Shown: positions 9,128 through 18,194 of the stretch, one piece after another | How positions within the stretch are numbered: position 1 is the stretch's first letter | Layout: each line of letters starts with the position of its first letter | Assembly: GCF_016862375.1 (NCBI RefSeq) | Contig: NZ_BOMV01000006.1 | Location: 79,174-143,173, forward strand | Length of the DNA: 64,000 bases | DNA from: Paractinoplanes rishiriensis | GTDB lineage: Bacteria; Actinomycetota; Actinomycetes; Mycobacteriales; Micromonosporaceae | Reading direction: 5' to 3' | Notes under the pieces: generated by a model | What the model was told of the DNA's origin: nothing | Seen by the model: only the letters and a program-made list of their open reading frames with translations | Database searches by the model: none | Translations under genes and position numbers: made by a program

Positions 9128-9177
9128 AAGATCGATCAAAGAGGCCGGTGGGGCTGCCGTGACTGACGGGTCTGCCG

Positions 9178-10773
9178 GTGCGCGGCCGAGCCGATTTCTT
9201 GCCGCCGCCCCTCAGGGCCGCCCCGGAGCGGTCGATACAGCAGGACGTGCTGGGAACGGGTAGGCGAGTGGTTCGCGATCCCCTGCTGCGCCTCGGCGCG
9301 CTGTGGACCGCGCTGATCGCCGTGGTCTTCTTCGCCCTGTCCGGCTACACCGACTGGCAGGTCCGGGCGTTCTGGCTGGGGCAACTGCCGCTCGACGCGC
9401 TGCTGGCCTGGTCCTCGTACCAGGTCTTCAGGATCGCAACGGGTCCGGTCCGCCGGTTCTGGGGGGTGCTGACCGCGGTCGGCGTGCTGTTCCTGTGCGG
9501 CGACACGATCCAGACGTTCCTGACCTTCACCCACGCCGGCGAGTACTCCACGAACGGCGGCGTCATCCAGTCGACCTGCTTCACCATCGGGCTCGGCTCG
9601 ATCGTGGTGGCCATGCTGGTGCACCCGCATCCCAGCCGGTCCGGGCGGGAGCGGCTGGCGTTCTGGCTGGACTCCGCCACCGTGCTGGTCGGTGGGGCGG
9701 TGGTGGCCTGGTGCTTCGCGGTCACCCCGGACCAGTCGACGCAGGCCGACGTGCTCGCCACGCTGGCCGGCGCGGCGGTCGCCATCACCTCCGGCTTCGC
9801 CGCGGTTAAGATGATCTTGAGTGGGAATGCCCCGATGCACAAGGCAGCGGCGTTCCCGATGATCGCCTCGGCGGGATTCACCAGTGTGGGGATGTTCCTG
9901 GCTCCGCCCACGCTCGGCGAGCTCCCGGCGTACGTCTATCTTGTCAGGTTTGTTCCTTCGCTCTTGATCGCGGCCGGACCCCGGATCCAGCAGGTGATCG
10001 CCGGCTTCGACCCGCGGGCCTTCGGCGAGCGCCACCGCAAGCCCTACAGCCTGCTGCCGTACGGGTCGATCGTGGTCGCGTTCGTGGCGCTCGTCGCGGT
10101 GATGCCGCACGGCATCGACATCCGGACCTGGGGCGTGGTGGTCGGCCTCGGGCTGATCTGCGCGCTGGTGGCCGGCCGTCAGCTGGCCGCCTTCCACGAC
10201 AACAACTCGCTGATCAAGCAGTTGCGCGAGCACGAGGTCCGGCTGCGCCACCAGGCCCTGTTCGACGGGCTGACCGAACTGGCGAACCGCACCCACTTCC
10301 ACGACGAGGTCGCGGTCGCGCTGGACCGGCCGGACCGGTCCTCGGTGCTGCTCATCGACCTGGACGGCTTCAAGGCGGTCAACGACACCATGGGCCACGC
10401 GGCCGGCGACGCGCTGCTGGTCGCGGTCGCCGACAAGCTGCGCGGCGCGCTCCGCACCGGCGACCTGGCGGCCCGGCTCGGCGGCGACGAGTTCGCGGTG
10501 CTGCTGCGCGGGAGCACCGGCGACGAGGGCGAGCGGACCGCCGAACGGATCTTCGAGGCGTTCGCGGTGCCGGTGCAGATCTCCGGGGTTCCGGTGCACG
10601 CCAACGCGAGCATCGGCGTGGCCGACACCGAACCCGGCGACGAGGTGGGCACCGTGCTGCGGCGGGCCGACGTGGCGATGTACGTGGCCAAGTCGGCGGG
10701 CAAGGGCACCTGCCGGCGCTACCACCCCGGCATGGAACAGGGTCCGCGCACACCGGTCGCCGCACAGGGATAG
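9178..10773 (+). CDS. Membrane diguanylate cyclase (GGDEF)
   Basis: A protein of up to 531 residues that should make cyclic di-GMP from two GTP. The N-terminal two thirds is a polytopic membrane domain with about nine hydrophobic segments, a likely sensor of unknown signal. The C-terminal domain begins near HQALFDGLTELANR, includes LLIDLDGFKAVNDTMGHAAGD and has an intact RLGGDEF active site. An RxxD inhibitory site (RTGD) sits exactly five residues before GGDEF, so product feedback is expected. No EAL domain follows. The start is unsettled: GTG 9178 gives the longest form, while GTG 9268 lies closer to the first membrane helix. It is divergent from the amylase gene; in actinomycetes c-di-GMP controls development. 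Confidence 0.9.
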   Translation: MRGRADFLPPPLRAAPERSIQQDVLGTGRRVVRDPLLRLGALWTALIAVVFFALSGYTDWQVRAFWLGQLPLDALLAWSSYQVFRIATGPVRRFWGVLTAVGVLFLCGDTIQTFLTFTHAGEYSTNGGVIQSTCFTIGLGSIVVAMLVHPHPSRSGRERLAFWLDSATVLVGGAVVAWCFAVTPDQSTQADVLATLAGAAVAITSGFAAVKMILSGNAPMHKAAAFPMIASAGFTSVGMFLAPPTLGELPAYVYLVRFVPSLLIAAGPRIQQVIAGFDPRAFGERHRKPYSLLPYGSIVVAFVALVAVMPHGIDIRTWGVVVGLGLICALVAGRQLAAFHDNNSLIKQLREHEVRLRHQALFDGLTELANRTHFHDEVAVALDRPDRSSVLLIDLDGFKAVNDTMGHAAGDALLVAVADKLRGALRTGDLAARLGGDEFAVLLRGSTGDEGERTAERIFEAFAVPVQISGVPVHANASIGVADTEPGDEVGTVLRRADVAMYVAKSAGKGTCRRYHPGMEQGPRTPVAAQG

Positions 10774-10778
10774 ACGGC

Positions 10779-10791
10779 TACCATCGCGCGG
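10779..10791 (+). promoter_or_regulatory. Leaderless -10 box (TACCAT) before 10791
   Basis: TACCAT at 10779-10784 ends six bases before the GTG at 10791, with no ribosome binding site between. This is the actinobacterial TANNNT leaderless arrangement, so transcription may start at or next to the start codon. Confidence 0.4.
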
Positions 10792-12821
10792 TGACTGACG
10801 AGTCGCCGTACACCGGATACCGCCGCGCTGACTGGGAACGCACCGCCGACGAGATGTTGCGCGCGGTTCGCCCGTACGCCCGAGCCGACCACGCCCTCAT
10901 CGACCTGCCCGGCGCCGCCGGCGCGTACGGCCGGGACAGCGACGGCCTGGAGGGTTTCGCCCGCACTTTCCTGCTGGCCGCGATCCGCCTGCGCGGCTCC
11001 GGCGGCGCCGACCCGGACGGGGTCGCCGAGTGGTATGCCGACGGCCTGCGCGCCGGCCCGGACGCCTGGCCCCGTCCGGACCGGCTCGACCAGGCCAAGG
11101 TCGAGGCCGCCGGGATCGCGCTGGGCCTGCACCTGAGCCGCCCCTGGCTGTGGGACCGCTTCGACGACCGGGACCGGGAGCGCCTGGCCGACTGGCTCGG
11201 TGCGGTGGTCGGCAAGCCGTTCCCGCCGATCAACTGGGTCTGGTTCCAACTGGTCGTGGAGGCGTTCCTGCGCGAGGTGGGCGGCCCGTGGTCGGCCGAC
11301 GACGTGGCGAGCGGCCTGGCCGTGCACGAGTCGCTGTACCGGACCGGCGGCTGGTATTCCGACGGTCCGGAGCGCGCGTACGACCACTACAACGGCTGGG
11401 CGCTCCAGATGTACCCGCTGCTCTGGGCCGGGATGGCCGGCGACATGTGCCCCGCCGGCCTGGTCCCGGTGTGGCGCGAAAGGCTCGCCCGCTTCCTGGA
11501 CGACGCCGTGCACCTGGTCGGCGCGGACGGCGCCCCGCTGCTGCAGGGCCGCAGCCTGATCTACCGGTTCGCGGCGGCCGCGCCGTTCTGGGTGGGCGCG
11601 ATCACCGGCGCCACCAACCTGTCCCCCGGCCTCACCCGCCGGGCGTGCAGCGGCATGCTCCGGTACTTCCGGGAGCACGGCGCGCCGGACGAGCGCGGGC
11701 TGCTCAACTTGGGCTGGCACCGGGAGTGGCCGGCGATGAAGCAGTCCTACTCCGGGCCGGGTTCGCCGTACTGGGCCAGCAAGGGCATGCTGGGCCTGCT
11801 GTTGCCGGAGGGACATCCGGTGTGGACCGCCACCGAGGAGCCGCTGCCGGTCGAGCGGGGCGACTTCGTGCGGTCCATCATCGCGCCCGGTTGGCAGCTG
11901 AGCGGCGTGCGAGCGGACGGCGTGGTCCGAGTGATCAACCACGGTACCGACCACGCGGTGGAGGGCGATCAGCGGACGGACTCGCCGCTGTACGCCCGCC
12001 TCGGTTACTCGACGGCAACATTTCCGACAAGTCACGATAATTCGGTGTCGCTGATTCGGGATGGGGTGCGCAGCGAGCGGGCCGGCTTCACCGGCGGGGT
12101 GAGGCCCGCCGAGCCCGAATACAGCGAGGCCGAATTCAGCGATGCCCGTGGCGGGATCAGCGCGGCTCGTGGCGGGATCAGCGAGGCCCGGAGCGGGGCC
12201 GGGATCGGTGGGGCCGTGGGGCTCAGCCGGGGCCGGGTGCGGTGGGTGACGCCGGGTCCGGCGGAGGCTGACCATGGCTCCGGGCGCAGTGGCACCGTGG
12301 TCGAAGGCCCGATGCTCACCGTGGCGTCGGTGGTGCGCGGCGCCGTCGAGGTGCGGATCGCCGTGGTCGAGGAGCCGGCCGCCGACACGGTGCTGGAGTT
12401 CGCCGGCTGGCCCACCACGGGGCTTACCTCGCTCGTGGTGCCTCTGACCGGTTTCGACCACCCGATCACGTCCGAGGAGCACACTTCTTCGCCGCTCGCC
12501 GACGACGTCCGGGTGCCGTTGTTGCGCACGGCCGGCCCGCCGCAGGCGCGGCGGATCTACGCCGCCGCGGTGGTCCTTGCCGGCGGTTCGCTTCCGGCTT
12601 TCCCAGAGGTACGCGACCAGCCCGCACCACCGGAAAATGCGGTGCACCCCGATCCGGACAGCCGGCCCGCCCCCGGGCCGGCGACCGCGCACCGCCTGCC
12701 GGAGACGGTGATCGTCGAGTGGCCAGACGGCGAACGCAGCCGGGTCGACCTAGCCGCCCCGCTCGGGGCCGCCGAAACCGCCCACGATTCGAGCCGCGGC
12801 CCCGCGGGACGGAGCTGTTGA
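10791..12821 (+). CDS. DUF2264 domain protein, probable glycan-active enzyme
   Basis: A 676-residue cytoplasmic protein (no signal peptide). The N-terminal about 370 residues form the DUF2264 region, expected to be an alpha/alpha-toroid like many uronate-active enzymes; PFPPINWVWFQLVVEAFLREVGG, YSDGPERAYDHYNGWALQMYP and LGWHREWPAMKQSYSGPGSPYWASKG are its best conserved stretches, rich in His, Tyr and acidic residues. A beta-sandwich-like C-terminal part follows. I recall DUF2264 proteins being linked to CAZy family GH154 (glucuronidase activity), but I cannot check that. A low-complexity insert (about residues 443-466) interrupts the C-terminal half. It sits beside the regulator and ABC importer of the next 7 kb and probably cleaves the imported oligosaccharide. 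Confidence 0.75.
   Translation: MTDESPYTGYRRADWERTADEMLRAVRPYARADHALIDLPGAAGAYGRDSDGLEGFARTFLLAAIRLRGSGGADPDGVAEWYADGLRAGPDAWPRPDRLDQAKVEAAGIALGLHLSRPWLWDRFDDRDRERLADWLGAVVGKPFPPINWVWFQLVVEAFLREVGGPWSADDVASGLAVHESLYRTGGWYSDGPERAYDHYNGWALQMYPLLWAGMAGDMCPAGLVPVWRERLARFLDDAVHLVGADGAPLLQGRSLIYRFAAAAPFWVGAITGATNLSPGLTRRACSGMLRYFREHGAPDERGLLNLGWHREWPAMKQSYSGPGSPYWASKGMLGLLLPEGHPVWTATEEPLPVERGDFVRSIIAPGWQLSGVRADGVVRVINHGTDHAVEGDQRTDSPLYARLGYSTATFPTSHDNSVSLIRDGVRSERAGFTGGVRPAEPEYSEAEFSDARGGISAARGGISEARSGAGIGGAVGLSRGRVRWVTPGPAEADHGSGRSGTVVEGPMLTVASVVRGAVEVRIAVVEEPAADTVLEFAGWPTTGLTSLVVPLTGFDHPITSEEHTSSPLADDVRVPLLRTAGPPQARRIYAAAVVLAGGSLPAFPEVRDQPAPPENAVHPDPDSRPAPGPATAHRLPETVIVEWPDGERSRVDLAAPLGAAETAHDSSRGPAGRSC
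12117..12188 (+). repeat. Tandem micro-repeats inside the DUF2264 gene
   Basis: Two kinds of in-frame tandem repeat lie side by side: a 15-bp pair (GAATACAGCGAGGCC / GAATTCAGCGATGCC, 12117-12146) and a 21-bp pair differing at two positions (12147-12167 and 12168-12188). They encode a Ser/Glu/Ala then ARGGIS-type low-complexity insert and look like recent slippage expansion that kept the frame. Confidence 0.8.
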
Positions 12822-12940
12822 ATCGCTGATGCTGATGGCAGCAATCGACGACGGGCGCGGAACGGTCGTGTCGGCTTGAGCTTGGGGCAGGTGGCTAGGA
12901 GCGGGCCGGCGCAGCCGGTGAGCCGCCCGGGTGGACGGGG

Positions 12941-14092
12941 TCAGGTGCGGCCGGCTCGGGGGACCGAGGAGCCTCGGATGATCAGTTCTGGGGAGATGGC
13001 CACGCGCTGGGCCGGGCGGCGGTTGCCCTCCAGCAGCCTGGCCACCATCAGCTCGACCGCCACCCGGCCCACCTGGCCCTTCGGCGGGCGCACCGCGGTC
13101 ATCGCGGGCTCGATCATGTGAGCCACCTCGTCGTCGTAGGAGACCAGGGCCAGGTCGTCGGGGATGATCATGCCTTGCTCTATGCAGAACTGGCCCACCG
13201 AGATCGCGTCGGGGTCGCCGTGCACTATCAGAGCGGTGGCTCGGGCCTGGCGGCAGCGGCGCATCACGCCGGCGATGATCTCGCGGTGGCCGGGCACGTC
13301 GAGGCCCACCGAGGCGCGGAACGTCAGCTCGTCGGAGATGCCCAGGCCGTCGCAGGCCCGGGTCCAGCCGACCGCCAGCTGGTCGGAGTGCGGGGAGCCG
13401 CGGGACAGGATCAGGCCGATGCGCCGATGTCCGTGTTCGAACAGGTGGTGCACGGCCATCTCGACGCCCAGCGAATGGTCGCTGCGCACCCACTCGAGCG
13501 GGCGCCTGGTCGGGGTCCAGCGGGGCATGTGCCGTTCCACCAGGATGGTCGGCACCGGCAGGCTGTCGATCCAGTCGATCATTTCGGCCGAGCTTTCACC
13601 GTCCAGGCTGGGCGCCAGCAGCAGGCCCTCGACCTGCTTCGCCTTGATCAGGCGGCCGATCTGGCGGCGGTCCTCCTCCGGGTCGTAGCTGGAGCCGCGC
13701 AGTTGGATGTGCACGCCTAGCGCGGCCGCGGCGGCCCGCGCGCCGGTCACGATCGGCGGCCAGTAGTAGTCGAGCGACGGCACCACCATGCCGATGGTGA
13801 ACCGGGTCGCGGCGGGGCGCGGGCGTGGCGGTGGCGGCGCCAGCTGGGTGGGCAGGGTGGCCCCGCCGTGCACCCGGGTGAGCAGGTTGCGTTCGGCCAG
13901 CATGGCGATGTCGCGGCGCACGGTGAGCTCGCTGACACCGAGCACCGGCGCCAGGTCCTTCACCCGCACGGCACCGTGCCGGCGCAGCTCCGCCATGAGC
14001 CGCTCCTGGCGCTGAAGGCCGAACAGCCGGTCGCTGATGGCCGCCTCCTGTTGTTCGATTCTGAACGCTTCCGAGCGAGCCGGAACGATCAC
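12941..14092 (-). CDS. DeoR-HTH / LacI-sensor chimeric regulator
   Basis: A 383-residue transcription factor joining two families. Residues about 28-80 are a DeoR-type winged helix (RQERLMAELRRHGAVRVKDLAPVLGVSELTVRRDIAMLAE, then HGGA), while about 100-375 are a LacI/GalR-type periplasmic-binding-protein sensor (FTIGMVVPSLDYYW, RRIGLILSRG, ISPELIIRGSS). The effector is therefore likely a sugar. It is divergent from the dehydrogenase/ABC operon (68 bp apart), where ATGTTCA half-sites resembling GlpR/DeoR operators are present, so it probably controls that operon and itself. The GTG start at 14092 is tentative: a perfect AGGAGG lies inside the frame near 14045 but no standard start codon follows it. 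Confidence 0.85.
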   Translation of the reverse strand: MIVPARSEAFRIEQQEAAISDRLFGLQRQERLMAELRRHGAVRVKDLAPVLGVSELTVRRDIAMLAERNLLTRVHGGATLPTQLAPPPPRPRPAATRFTIGMVVPSLDYYWPPIVTGARAAAAALGVHIQLRGSSYDPEEDRRQIGRLIKAKQVEGLLLAPSLDGESSAEMIDWIDSLPVPTILVERHMPRWTPTRRPLEWVRSDHSLGVEMAVHHLFEHGHRRIGLILSRGSPHSDQLAVGWTRACDGLGISDELTFRASVGLDVPGHREIIAGVMRRCRQARATALIVHGDPDAISVGQFCIEQGMIIPDDLALVSYDDEVAHMIEPAMTAVRPPKGQVGRVAVELMVARLLEGNRRPAQRVAISPELIIRGSSVPRAGRT

Positions 14093-14100
14093 TTCTGCCG

Positions 14101-14133
14101 ATGTTCACCCCCGGCTATTCATGTTCATACATG
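14101..14133. promoter_or_regulatory. Candidate operator of the DeoR/LacI chimera
   Basis: The 68-bp divergent gap contains ATGTTCA at 14101-14107 and again at 14121-14127, exactly 20 bp (two helical turns) apart. The second copy is part of a perfect short dyad CATGT-TCAT-ACATG (14120-14133). DeoR/GlpR regulators classically read ATGTTCG-like half-sites, so this fits the DNA-binding domain of the adjacent regulator. Confidence 0.5.
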
Positions 14134-14161
14134 ACGACCGATCCCGGCACCAGGAGTCACG

Positions 14162-15169
14162 TTGGCTAAGCCCCACACATTGGTGGTGATGAATGCGGAC
14201 TCGTACCGTGCGCACTTCGACGACGACCGGCTCGACCGGCTCGGCGCCCTGGTCGCGCTCGGCGATCCGGCGGTGGTCGACGAGCTCGACTCGACCGCCG
14301 CCCGGGCCCGGCTCGCCACCGCCGAGGTGCTGGTGACCTCCTGGGGCGCCCCGGCGCTGACCGCGGAACGGCTGCGCCACGCACCGGCGCTGCGGGCCGT
14401 CTTCCACGGTGCCGGCAGTGTCCGGACGCTGGTCACCGACGAGGTCTGGCGGCGCGGCATCACCGTGACCAGCGCCGCCGACGCCAATGCGATCCCGACC
14501 GCCGAGTTCACCCTCGCCGCGATCGTGTTCGCCGGCAAGAAGGTCCCGTTCATCGCCGCCGACCCGGTGGCCGCCCAGCGCGCCTGGGGCGGCGTCAACG
14601 GTTACGGCGACCTGTCCAACTACCGCCGGACGGTCGGCATCGTCGGCTTCTCCCGGGTCGGCCGGCGGGTGCTCCGGCTGTTGCGCAACCTGGATGCCGA
14701 GTGCCTGGTGGCCGACCCGTACGCCGACCCGGAAGCGGTGACCGCGACCGGCGGCACCCTGGTCTCCCTCACCGATCTGCTGTGCCGCAGCGAGATCCTC
14801 TCGCTGCACGCGCCGGAGCTCCCCAGCACCCGGCACATGATCGGGGCCGCCGAACTGGCCCTGCTGCCCGACCACGCCACGGTGGTGAACACCGCCCGGG
14901 GCAGCCTGGTCGACTCCGCGGCGCTGGCCGCCGAGTGCGGGTCCGGTCGCCTGTTCGCCATCCTCGACGTCACCGACCCGGAGCCGCTGCCGCCCGGCGA
15001 TCCGCTGCGCTCCGTACCCAATGTGCTGTTGACCCCGCACCTCGCCGGCTCCCTCGGCAGCGAGGTGCTGCGCCTCACCGATCACACCCTCGACGAGCTC
15101 GCCCGGTGGACCGCCGGCGAGCCGCTACGCACCGAAATCACCCCGCAGGCGTTCGCCCTGAACGCCTGA
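14162..15169 (+). CDS. D-isomer-specific 2-hydroxyacid dehydrogenase
   Basis: A 335-residue NAD(P)-dependent enzyme interconverting a 2-hydroxyacid and a 2-ketoacid. The Rossmann motif is VGIVGFSRVGRRVLR (about 159-173), followed by LHAPELPSTRHMIG, the NTARGSLVD stretch and the C-terminal TPHLAGSLGSE, whose His is the catalytic acid/base. TTG is the start because AGGAG (14152-14156) lies five bases upstream and the protein begins normally there. As first gene of the operon carrying a sugar ABC importer and a BNR_4 protein, it probably handles a sugar acid or keto-acid released from the imported substrate. It is divergent from the DeoR/LacI regulator. Confidence 0.85.
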   Translation: MAKPHTLVVMNADSYRAHFDDDRLDRLGALVALGDPAVVDELDSTAARARLATAEVLVTSWGAPALTAERLRHAPALRAVFHGAGSVRTLVTDEVWRRGITVTSAADANAIPTAEFTLAAIVFAGKKVPFIAADPVAAQRAWGGVNGYGDLSNYRRTVGIVGFSRVGRRVLRLLRNLDAECLVADPYADPEAVTATGGTLVSLTDLLCRSEILSLHAPELPSTRHMIGAAELALLPDHATVVNTARGSLVDSAALAAECGSGRLFAILDVTDPEPLPPGDPLRSVPNVLLTPHLAGSLGSEVLRLTDHTLDELARWTAGEPLRTEITPQAFALNA

Positions 15170-15190
15170 GCTCCCATGAAGGAGACCGCT

Positions 15191-16441
15191 GTGAACCGCT
15201 CCATTCGCAAAGCCGCGGTCGCCGCCGCCCTGGGCCTCTCCCTCGTCCTGGCCGGCTGCGGCTCCGGCGACGACGAGTCCGCCGGCGGCAAGACCGTCCT
15301 CACCATCACCCTGTGGAACTACGCCAACACCCCGGAATTCAAGGCCCTGTTCGACGCCTACGAGGCGGCCAACCAGGACATCGACATCAAGCCGGTCGAC
15401 ATCCTGGCCGACGACTACTCCAAAAAGGTCACCACGATGCTCGCCGGCGGCGACAGCTCGGACGTGATCACCATGAAGAACGTCATCGACTACGCCCGCT
15501 ACGGCACCCGGGGCCAGCTGGCCCCGCTCACCGACGAGGCGGCCAAGCTCGACAAGAGCAAGTACCTCGGGCTGGACGCGTTCGACATGAACGGGCAGTA
15601 CTACGCGCTGCCGTACCGGTCGGACTTCTGGATCCTCTACTACAACAAGAAGCTGCTGAAGGCCGACGGTGCCGACCTGTCGCGCCTGACCTGGCAGCAG
15701 TACGCGCAGCTGGCCAAGGCGTCCACCACCGGCTCGGGCGCCGAGCAGGTGCACGGCGCCTACCAGCACACCTGGCGCTCGATCGTGCAGGCCATCGCGG
15801 CCGCGCAGACCGGCGGCGACCAGCTGAGCGGCGACTACGGCTTCATGGCGCAGCAGTACGCGCTGGCGCTTGACCTGGAGAAGTCCGGCGCCACCATGCC
15901 GTGGGCCACGGCCAAGACCCAGAAGGTCACCTACAACGGCGTCTTCTCCACCAACAAGGCCGCGCTGCTGCCGATGGGCACCTGGTACATCTCGCTGCTG
16001 CTCCAGTCGAAGCCGCCGGTGGAGTGGGGCATCGCGCCGCTGCCGCAGGCCGCGGCGTCCGGCCCGGTCACCACGTTCGGCTCGCCGACCGCGTTCGCGG
16101 TGAACAAGAAGGCCAAGAACGCGGACGCGGCCAAGAAGTTCGTCGCCTGGGCCTCGGGTCCGGAGGGTGCGTCCATTCTCGCCAAGATCGGCGTATCGCC
16201 CTCGTTCCGTGACCAGAGCATCCTGGACACCTACTTCGCGACCGCCGGCATGCCGACCGACGACATCGCCAAGAAGGCGTTCCAGCCCGAGAAGGTCGCG
16301 CTGGAGATGCCGGTCAACGAGAAGTCCTCGGACGTCGACGTGATCCTGAACGAGGAGCACGAGCTGATCATGACCGGGGACAAGACCGTCGACGCGGGCC
16401 TCGCCGAGATGAGCAAGCGGGTCAGGTCCGAGGTCCAGTGA
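15191..16441 (+). CDS. ABC sugar transporter substrate-binding lipoprotein
   Basis: A 416-residue family 1 solute-binding protein (MalE/UgpB type). The signal peptide ends in the lipobox LAGC (Cys near residue 23), so it is anchored outside the membrane. Typical features include LTITLWNYANTPEFKALFDAYEAAN, YALPYRSDFWILYYNKKLL and the C-terminal helices. GTG 15191 is preferred over ATG 15176 because AAGGAG (15179-15184) lies six bases before it. Translation then runs into two permeases through 4-bp overlaps. The ligand is probably an oligosaccharide related to the DUF2264/BNR_4 enzymes of the locus. No ATPase gene is present here; actinomycetes often use a shared MsiK-type ATPase. Confidence 0.92.
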   Translation: MNRSIRKAAVAAALGLSLVLAGCGSGDDESAGGKTVLTITLWNYANTPEFKALFDAYEAANQDIDIKPVDILADDYSKKVTTMLAGGDSSDVITMKNVIDYARYGTRGQLAPLTDEAAKLDKSKYLGLDAFDMNGQYYALPYRSDFWILYYNKKLLKADGADLSRLTWQQYAQLAKASTTGSGAEQVHGAYQHTWRSIVQAIAAAQTGGDQLSGDYGFMAQQYALALDLEKSGATMPWATAKTQKVTYNGVFSTNKAALLPMGTWYISLLLQSKPPVEWGIAPLPQAAASGPVTTFGSPTAFAVNKKAKNADAAKKFVAWASGPEGASILAKIGVSPSFRDQSILDTYFATAGMPTDDIAKKAFQPEKVALEMPVNEKSSDVDVILNEEHELIMTGDKTVDAGLAEMSKRVRSEVQ

Positions 16442-17310
16442 GTACACGGCGAAATCGGGCGTACATCGGCTGGGTTTTCATCCTTCCGAACTTCCTCGGG
16501 TTCGCGGCTCTCACGCTCGTGCCCGTGGTGATCGCGCTGGCCCTGTCGTTCCTGAAATGGAACTCGTACGACAGCCCGACCTGGGCCGGACTGGACAACT
16601 TCCGGCGGATGGTGGCCAGCGACACGTTCTGGACGGCACTGTTCAACACGGCCTACTACGCGGCCGGGCACATCCCGCTCACCCTGGTGGCGGCGCTCGG
16701 TTTCGCCATCCTGCTCAACCGCAGGCTGCGCGGGGTGAACTTCTTCCGCACCGCGCTGTTCTTTCCGTACGTGACCTCGCTGGTAGCCGCCGCGGTGGTC
16801 TGGAACATGCTGTTCAGCCCGGAGTTCGGGCCGGTGAACCAGGCGCTGCACGCGCTCGGCATCGCCGACCCGCCGGGCTGGACCACCTCCACCACCTGGG
16901 CCATGCCCGCGGTCATCATCACCAGCGTCTGGCGCGACCTGGGCTACTACATGGTGATCTACCTGGCCGGCCTGCAGACCATCCCGGCCTACCTGAACGA
17001 GGCGGCCGAGATGGACGGTGCCAACGCCTGGCAGCGGTTCCGGCACGTGACCTGGCCGGGGCTGCGGCCCACCACGTTCTTCGTGCTGATCATGCTGACC
17101 ATCTCCAGCTTCAAGGTGTTCGACCTGGTGCAGGTGATGACCGAGGGCGGGCCGGGCCGGTCCACCCTGGTGCTCTCCCAGCTGATCTTCCGGGAGGGCA
17201 TCACCGAGGGCCGGTTCGGCTACTCGTCGGCGATCTCGATGGTGCTGTTCGTGGTGGTCCTGACCGTCACGCTGATCCAGTTCCGGCTGCAGAAGAGGTG
17301 GGAACAGTGA
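16438..17310 (+). CDS. ABC sugar transporter permease (MalF/UgpA type)
   Basis: A 290-residue inner-membrane permease with six predicted helices. The ATPase-contacting EAA loop reads EAAEMDGANAWQRFRHVTWPGLRP (about 186-209). It starts at a GTG whose last bases overlap the stop of the binding-protein gene (GTGA), so translation is coupled. With the next gene it forms the heterodimeric channel of a carbohydrate uptake family 1 importer. Confidence 0.92.
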   Translation: MSTRRNRAYIGWVFILPNFLGFAALTLVPVVIALALSFLKWNSYDSPTWAGLDNFRRMVASDTFWTALFNTAYYAAGHIPLTLVAALGFAILLNRRLRGVNFFRTALFFPYVTSLVAAAVVWNMLFSPEFGPVNQALHALGIADPPGWTTSTTWAMPAVIITSVWRDLGYYMVIYLAGLQTIPAYLNEAAEMDGANAWQRFRHVTWPGLRPTTFFVLIMLTISSFKVFDLVQVMTEGGPGRSTLVLSQLIFREGITEGRFGYSSAISMVLFVVVLTVTLIQFRLQKRWEQ

Positions 17311-18194
17311 GCCTCACCCTGAACCGGCGGGTGGACACCCCGCCCGTACCGGGCGGGGAACCGGGCCGCCCGCGCCGCGGTGACGGCATCCGCCGGGCCG
17401 TGCGGTACGTGCTGTTGATCGGGCTCAGCGTCGGCGTGCTGATGCCGTTCGTCTGGATGGTGTCGTCCTCACTCAAGCAGAACGAGCACGTCTTCACGGT
17501 CCCGATCGAGTGGATACCGCGGACGTTCGAGTGGGGCAACTACGCGCAGATCTGGGAAGACATCCCGCTGGCGATGTACCTGGGCAACTCGCTGTTCCTG
17601 GCGGTGGCCATCACCTTCCTCCAGGTGCTGACCGGCAGCTTCGCGGCGTACGGCTTCGCCAAGACCCGCTTCCCCGGCCGGGACGCGCTGTTCCTCGCGT
17701 ACCTGGCCACCATCGCGGTGCCCTGGCAGGCGTACATGGTTCCGCAGTACATCCTGATGCAGAAGGCCGGACTGGTGGACACCCACTGGTCGCTGATCCT
17801 GCTCCAGGCGTTCGGTGCCTTCGGGGTGTTCCTGATGCGGCAGTACTACCTCACGATCCCGGACGAGTTGATCGAGGCGGCCCGGCTGGACGGGCTGACC
17901 GAGTTCGGGATCTGGGCCCGGATCATGCTGCCGCTGTCGAAGCCGGCGCTGGCCAGCCTCGCGCTGCTCACCTTCGTCAACACCTGGAACGACTACATGG
18001 GCCCGTTCATCTATCTGACCAGCAACGAGCTGTGGACCGTGCAGATCGGCCTGCGCTCGTTCGTCGGGGTCTACGACACCCAGTACGCGCTGATCATGAC
18101 GGGTTCGGTGATCTCGGTCCTGCCGGTGCTGCTGATGTTCCTGCTCGGGCAGCGCTACTTCGTCCGCGGCATCGCCACGAGCGGCCTCAAGTGA
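17307..18194 (+). CDS. ABC sugar transporter permease (MalG/UgpE type)
   Basis: A 295-residue partner permease with six predicted helices and EAA loop EAARLDGLTEFGIWARIMLPLSKP. The N-terminal about 30 residues are a cytoplasmic Pro/Gly/Arg-rich tail. The GTG start overlaps the preceding stop by 4 bp, and its own stop overlaps the GTG of the BNR_4 gene in the same way, so the four genes form a tightly coupled operon. Confidence 0.92.
   Translation: MSLTLNRRVDTPPVPGGEPGRPRRGDGIRRAVRYVLLIGLSVGVLMPFVWMVSSSLKQNEHVFTVPIEWIPRTFEWGNYAQIWEDIPLAMYLGNSLFLAVAITFLQVLTGSFAAYGFAKTRFPGRDALFLAYLATIAVPWQAYMVPQYILMQKAGLVDTHWSLILLQAFGAFGVFLMRQYYLTIPDELIEAARLDGLTEFGIWARIMLPLSKPALASLALLTFVNTWNDYMGPFIYLTSNELWTVQIGLRSFVGVYDTQYALIMTGSVISVLPVLLMFLLGQRYFVRGIATSGLK

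Noticed and set aside
7469..9166. Plus-strand frame opposite the amylase
   Set aside because: Gly/Arg/Val repeats typical of an antisense shadow; the amylase has all catalytic motifs.
15191..18194. ABC importer judged incomplete because it lacks an ATPase gene
   Set aside because: Actinomycete sugar importers commonly share an MsiK-type ATPase encoded elsewhere, so the absence is normal.
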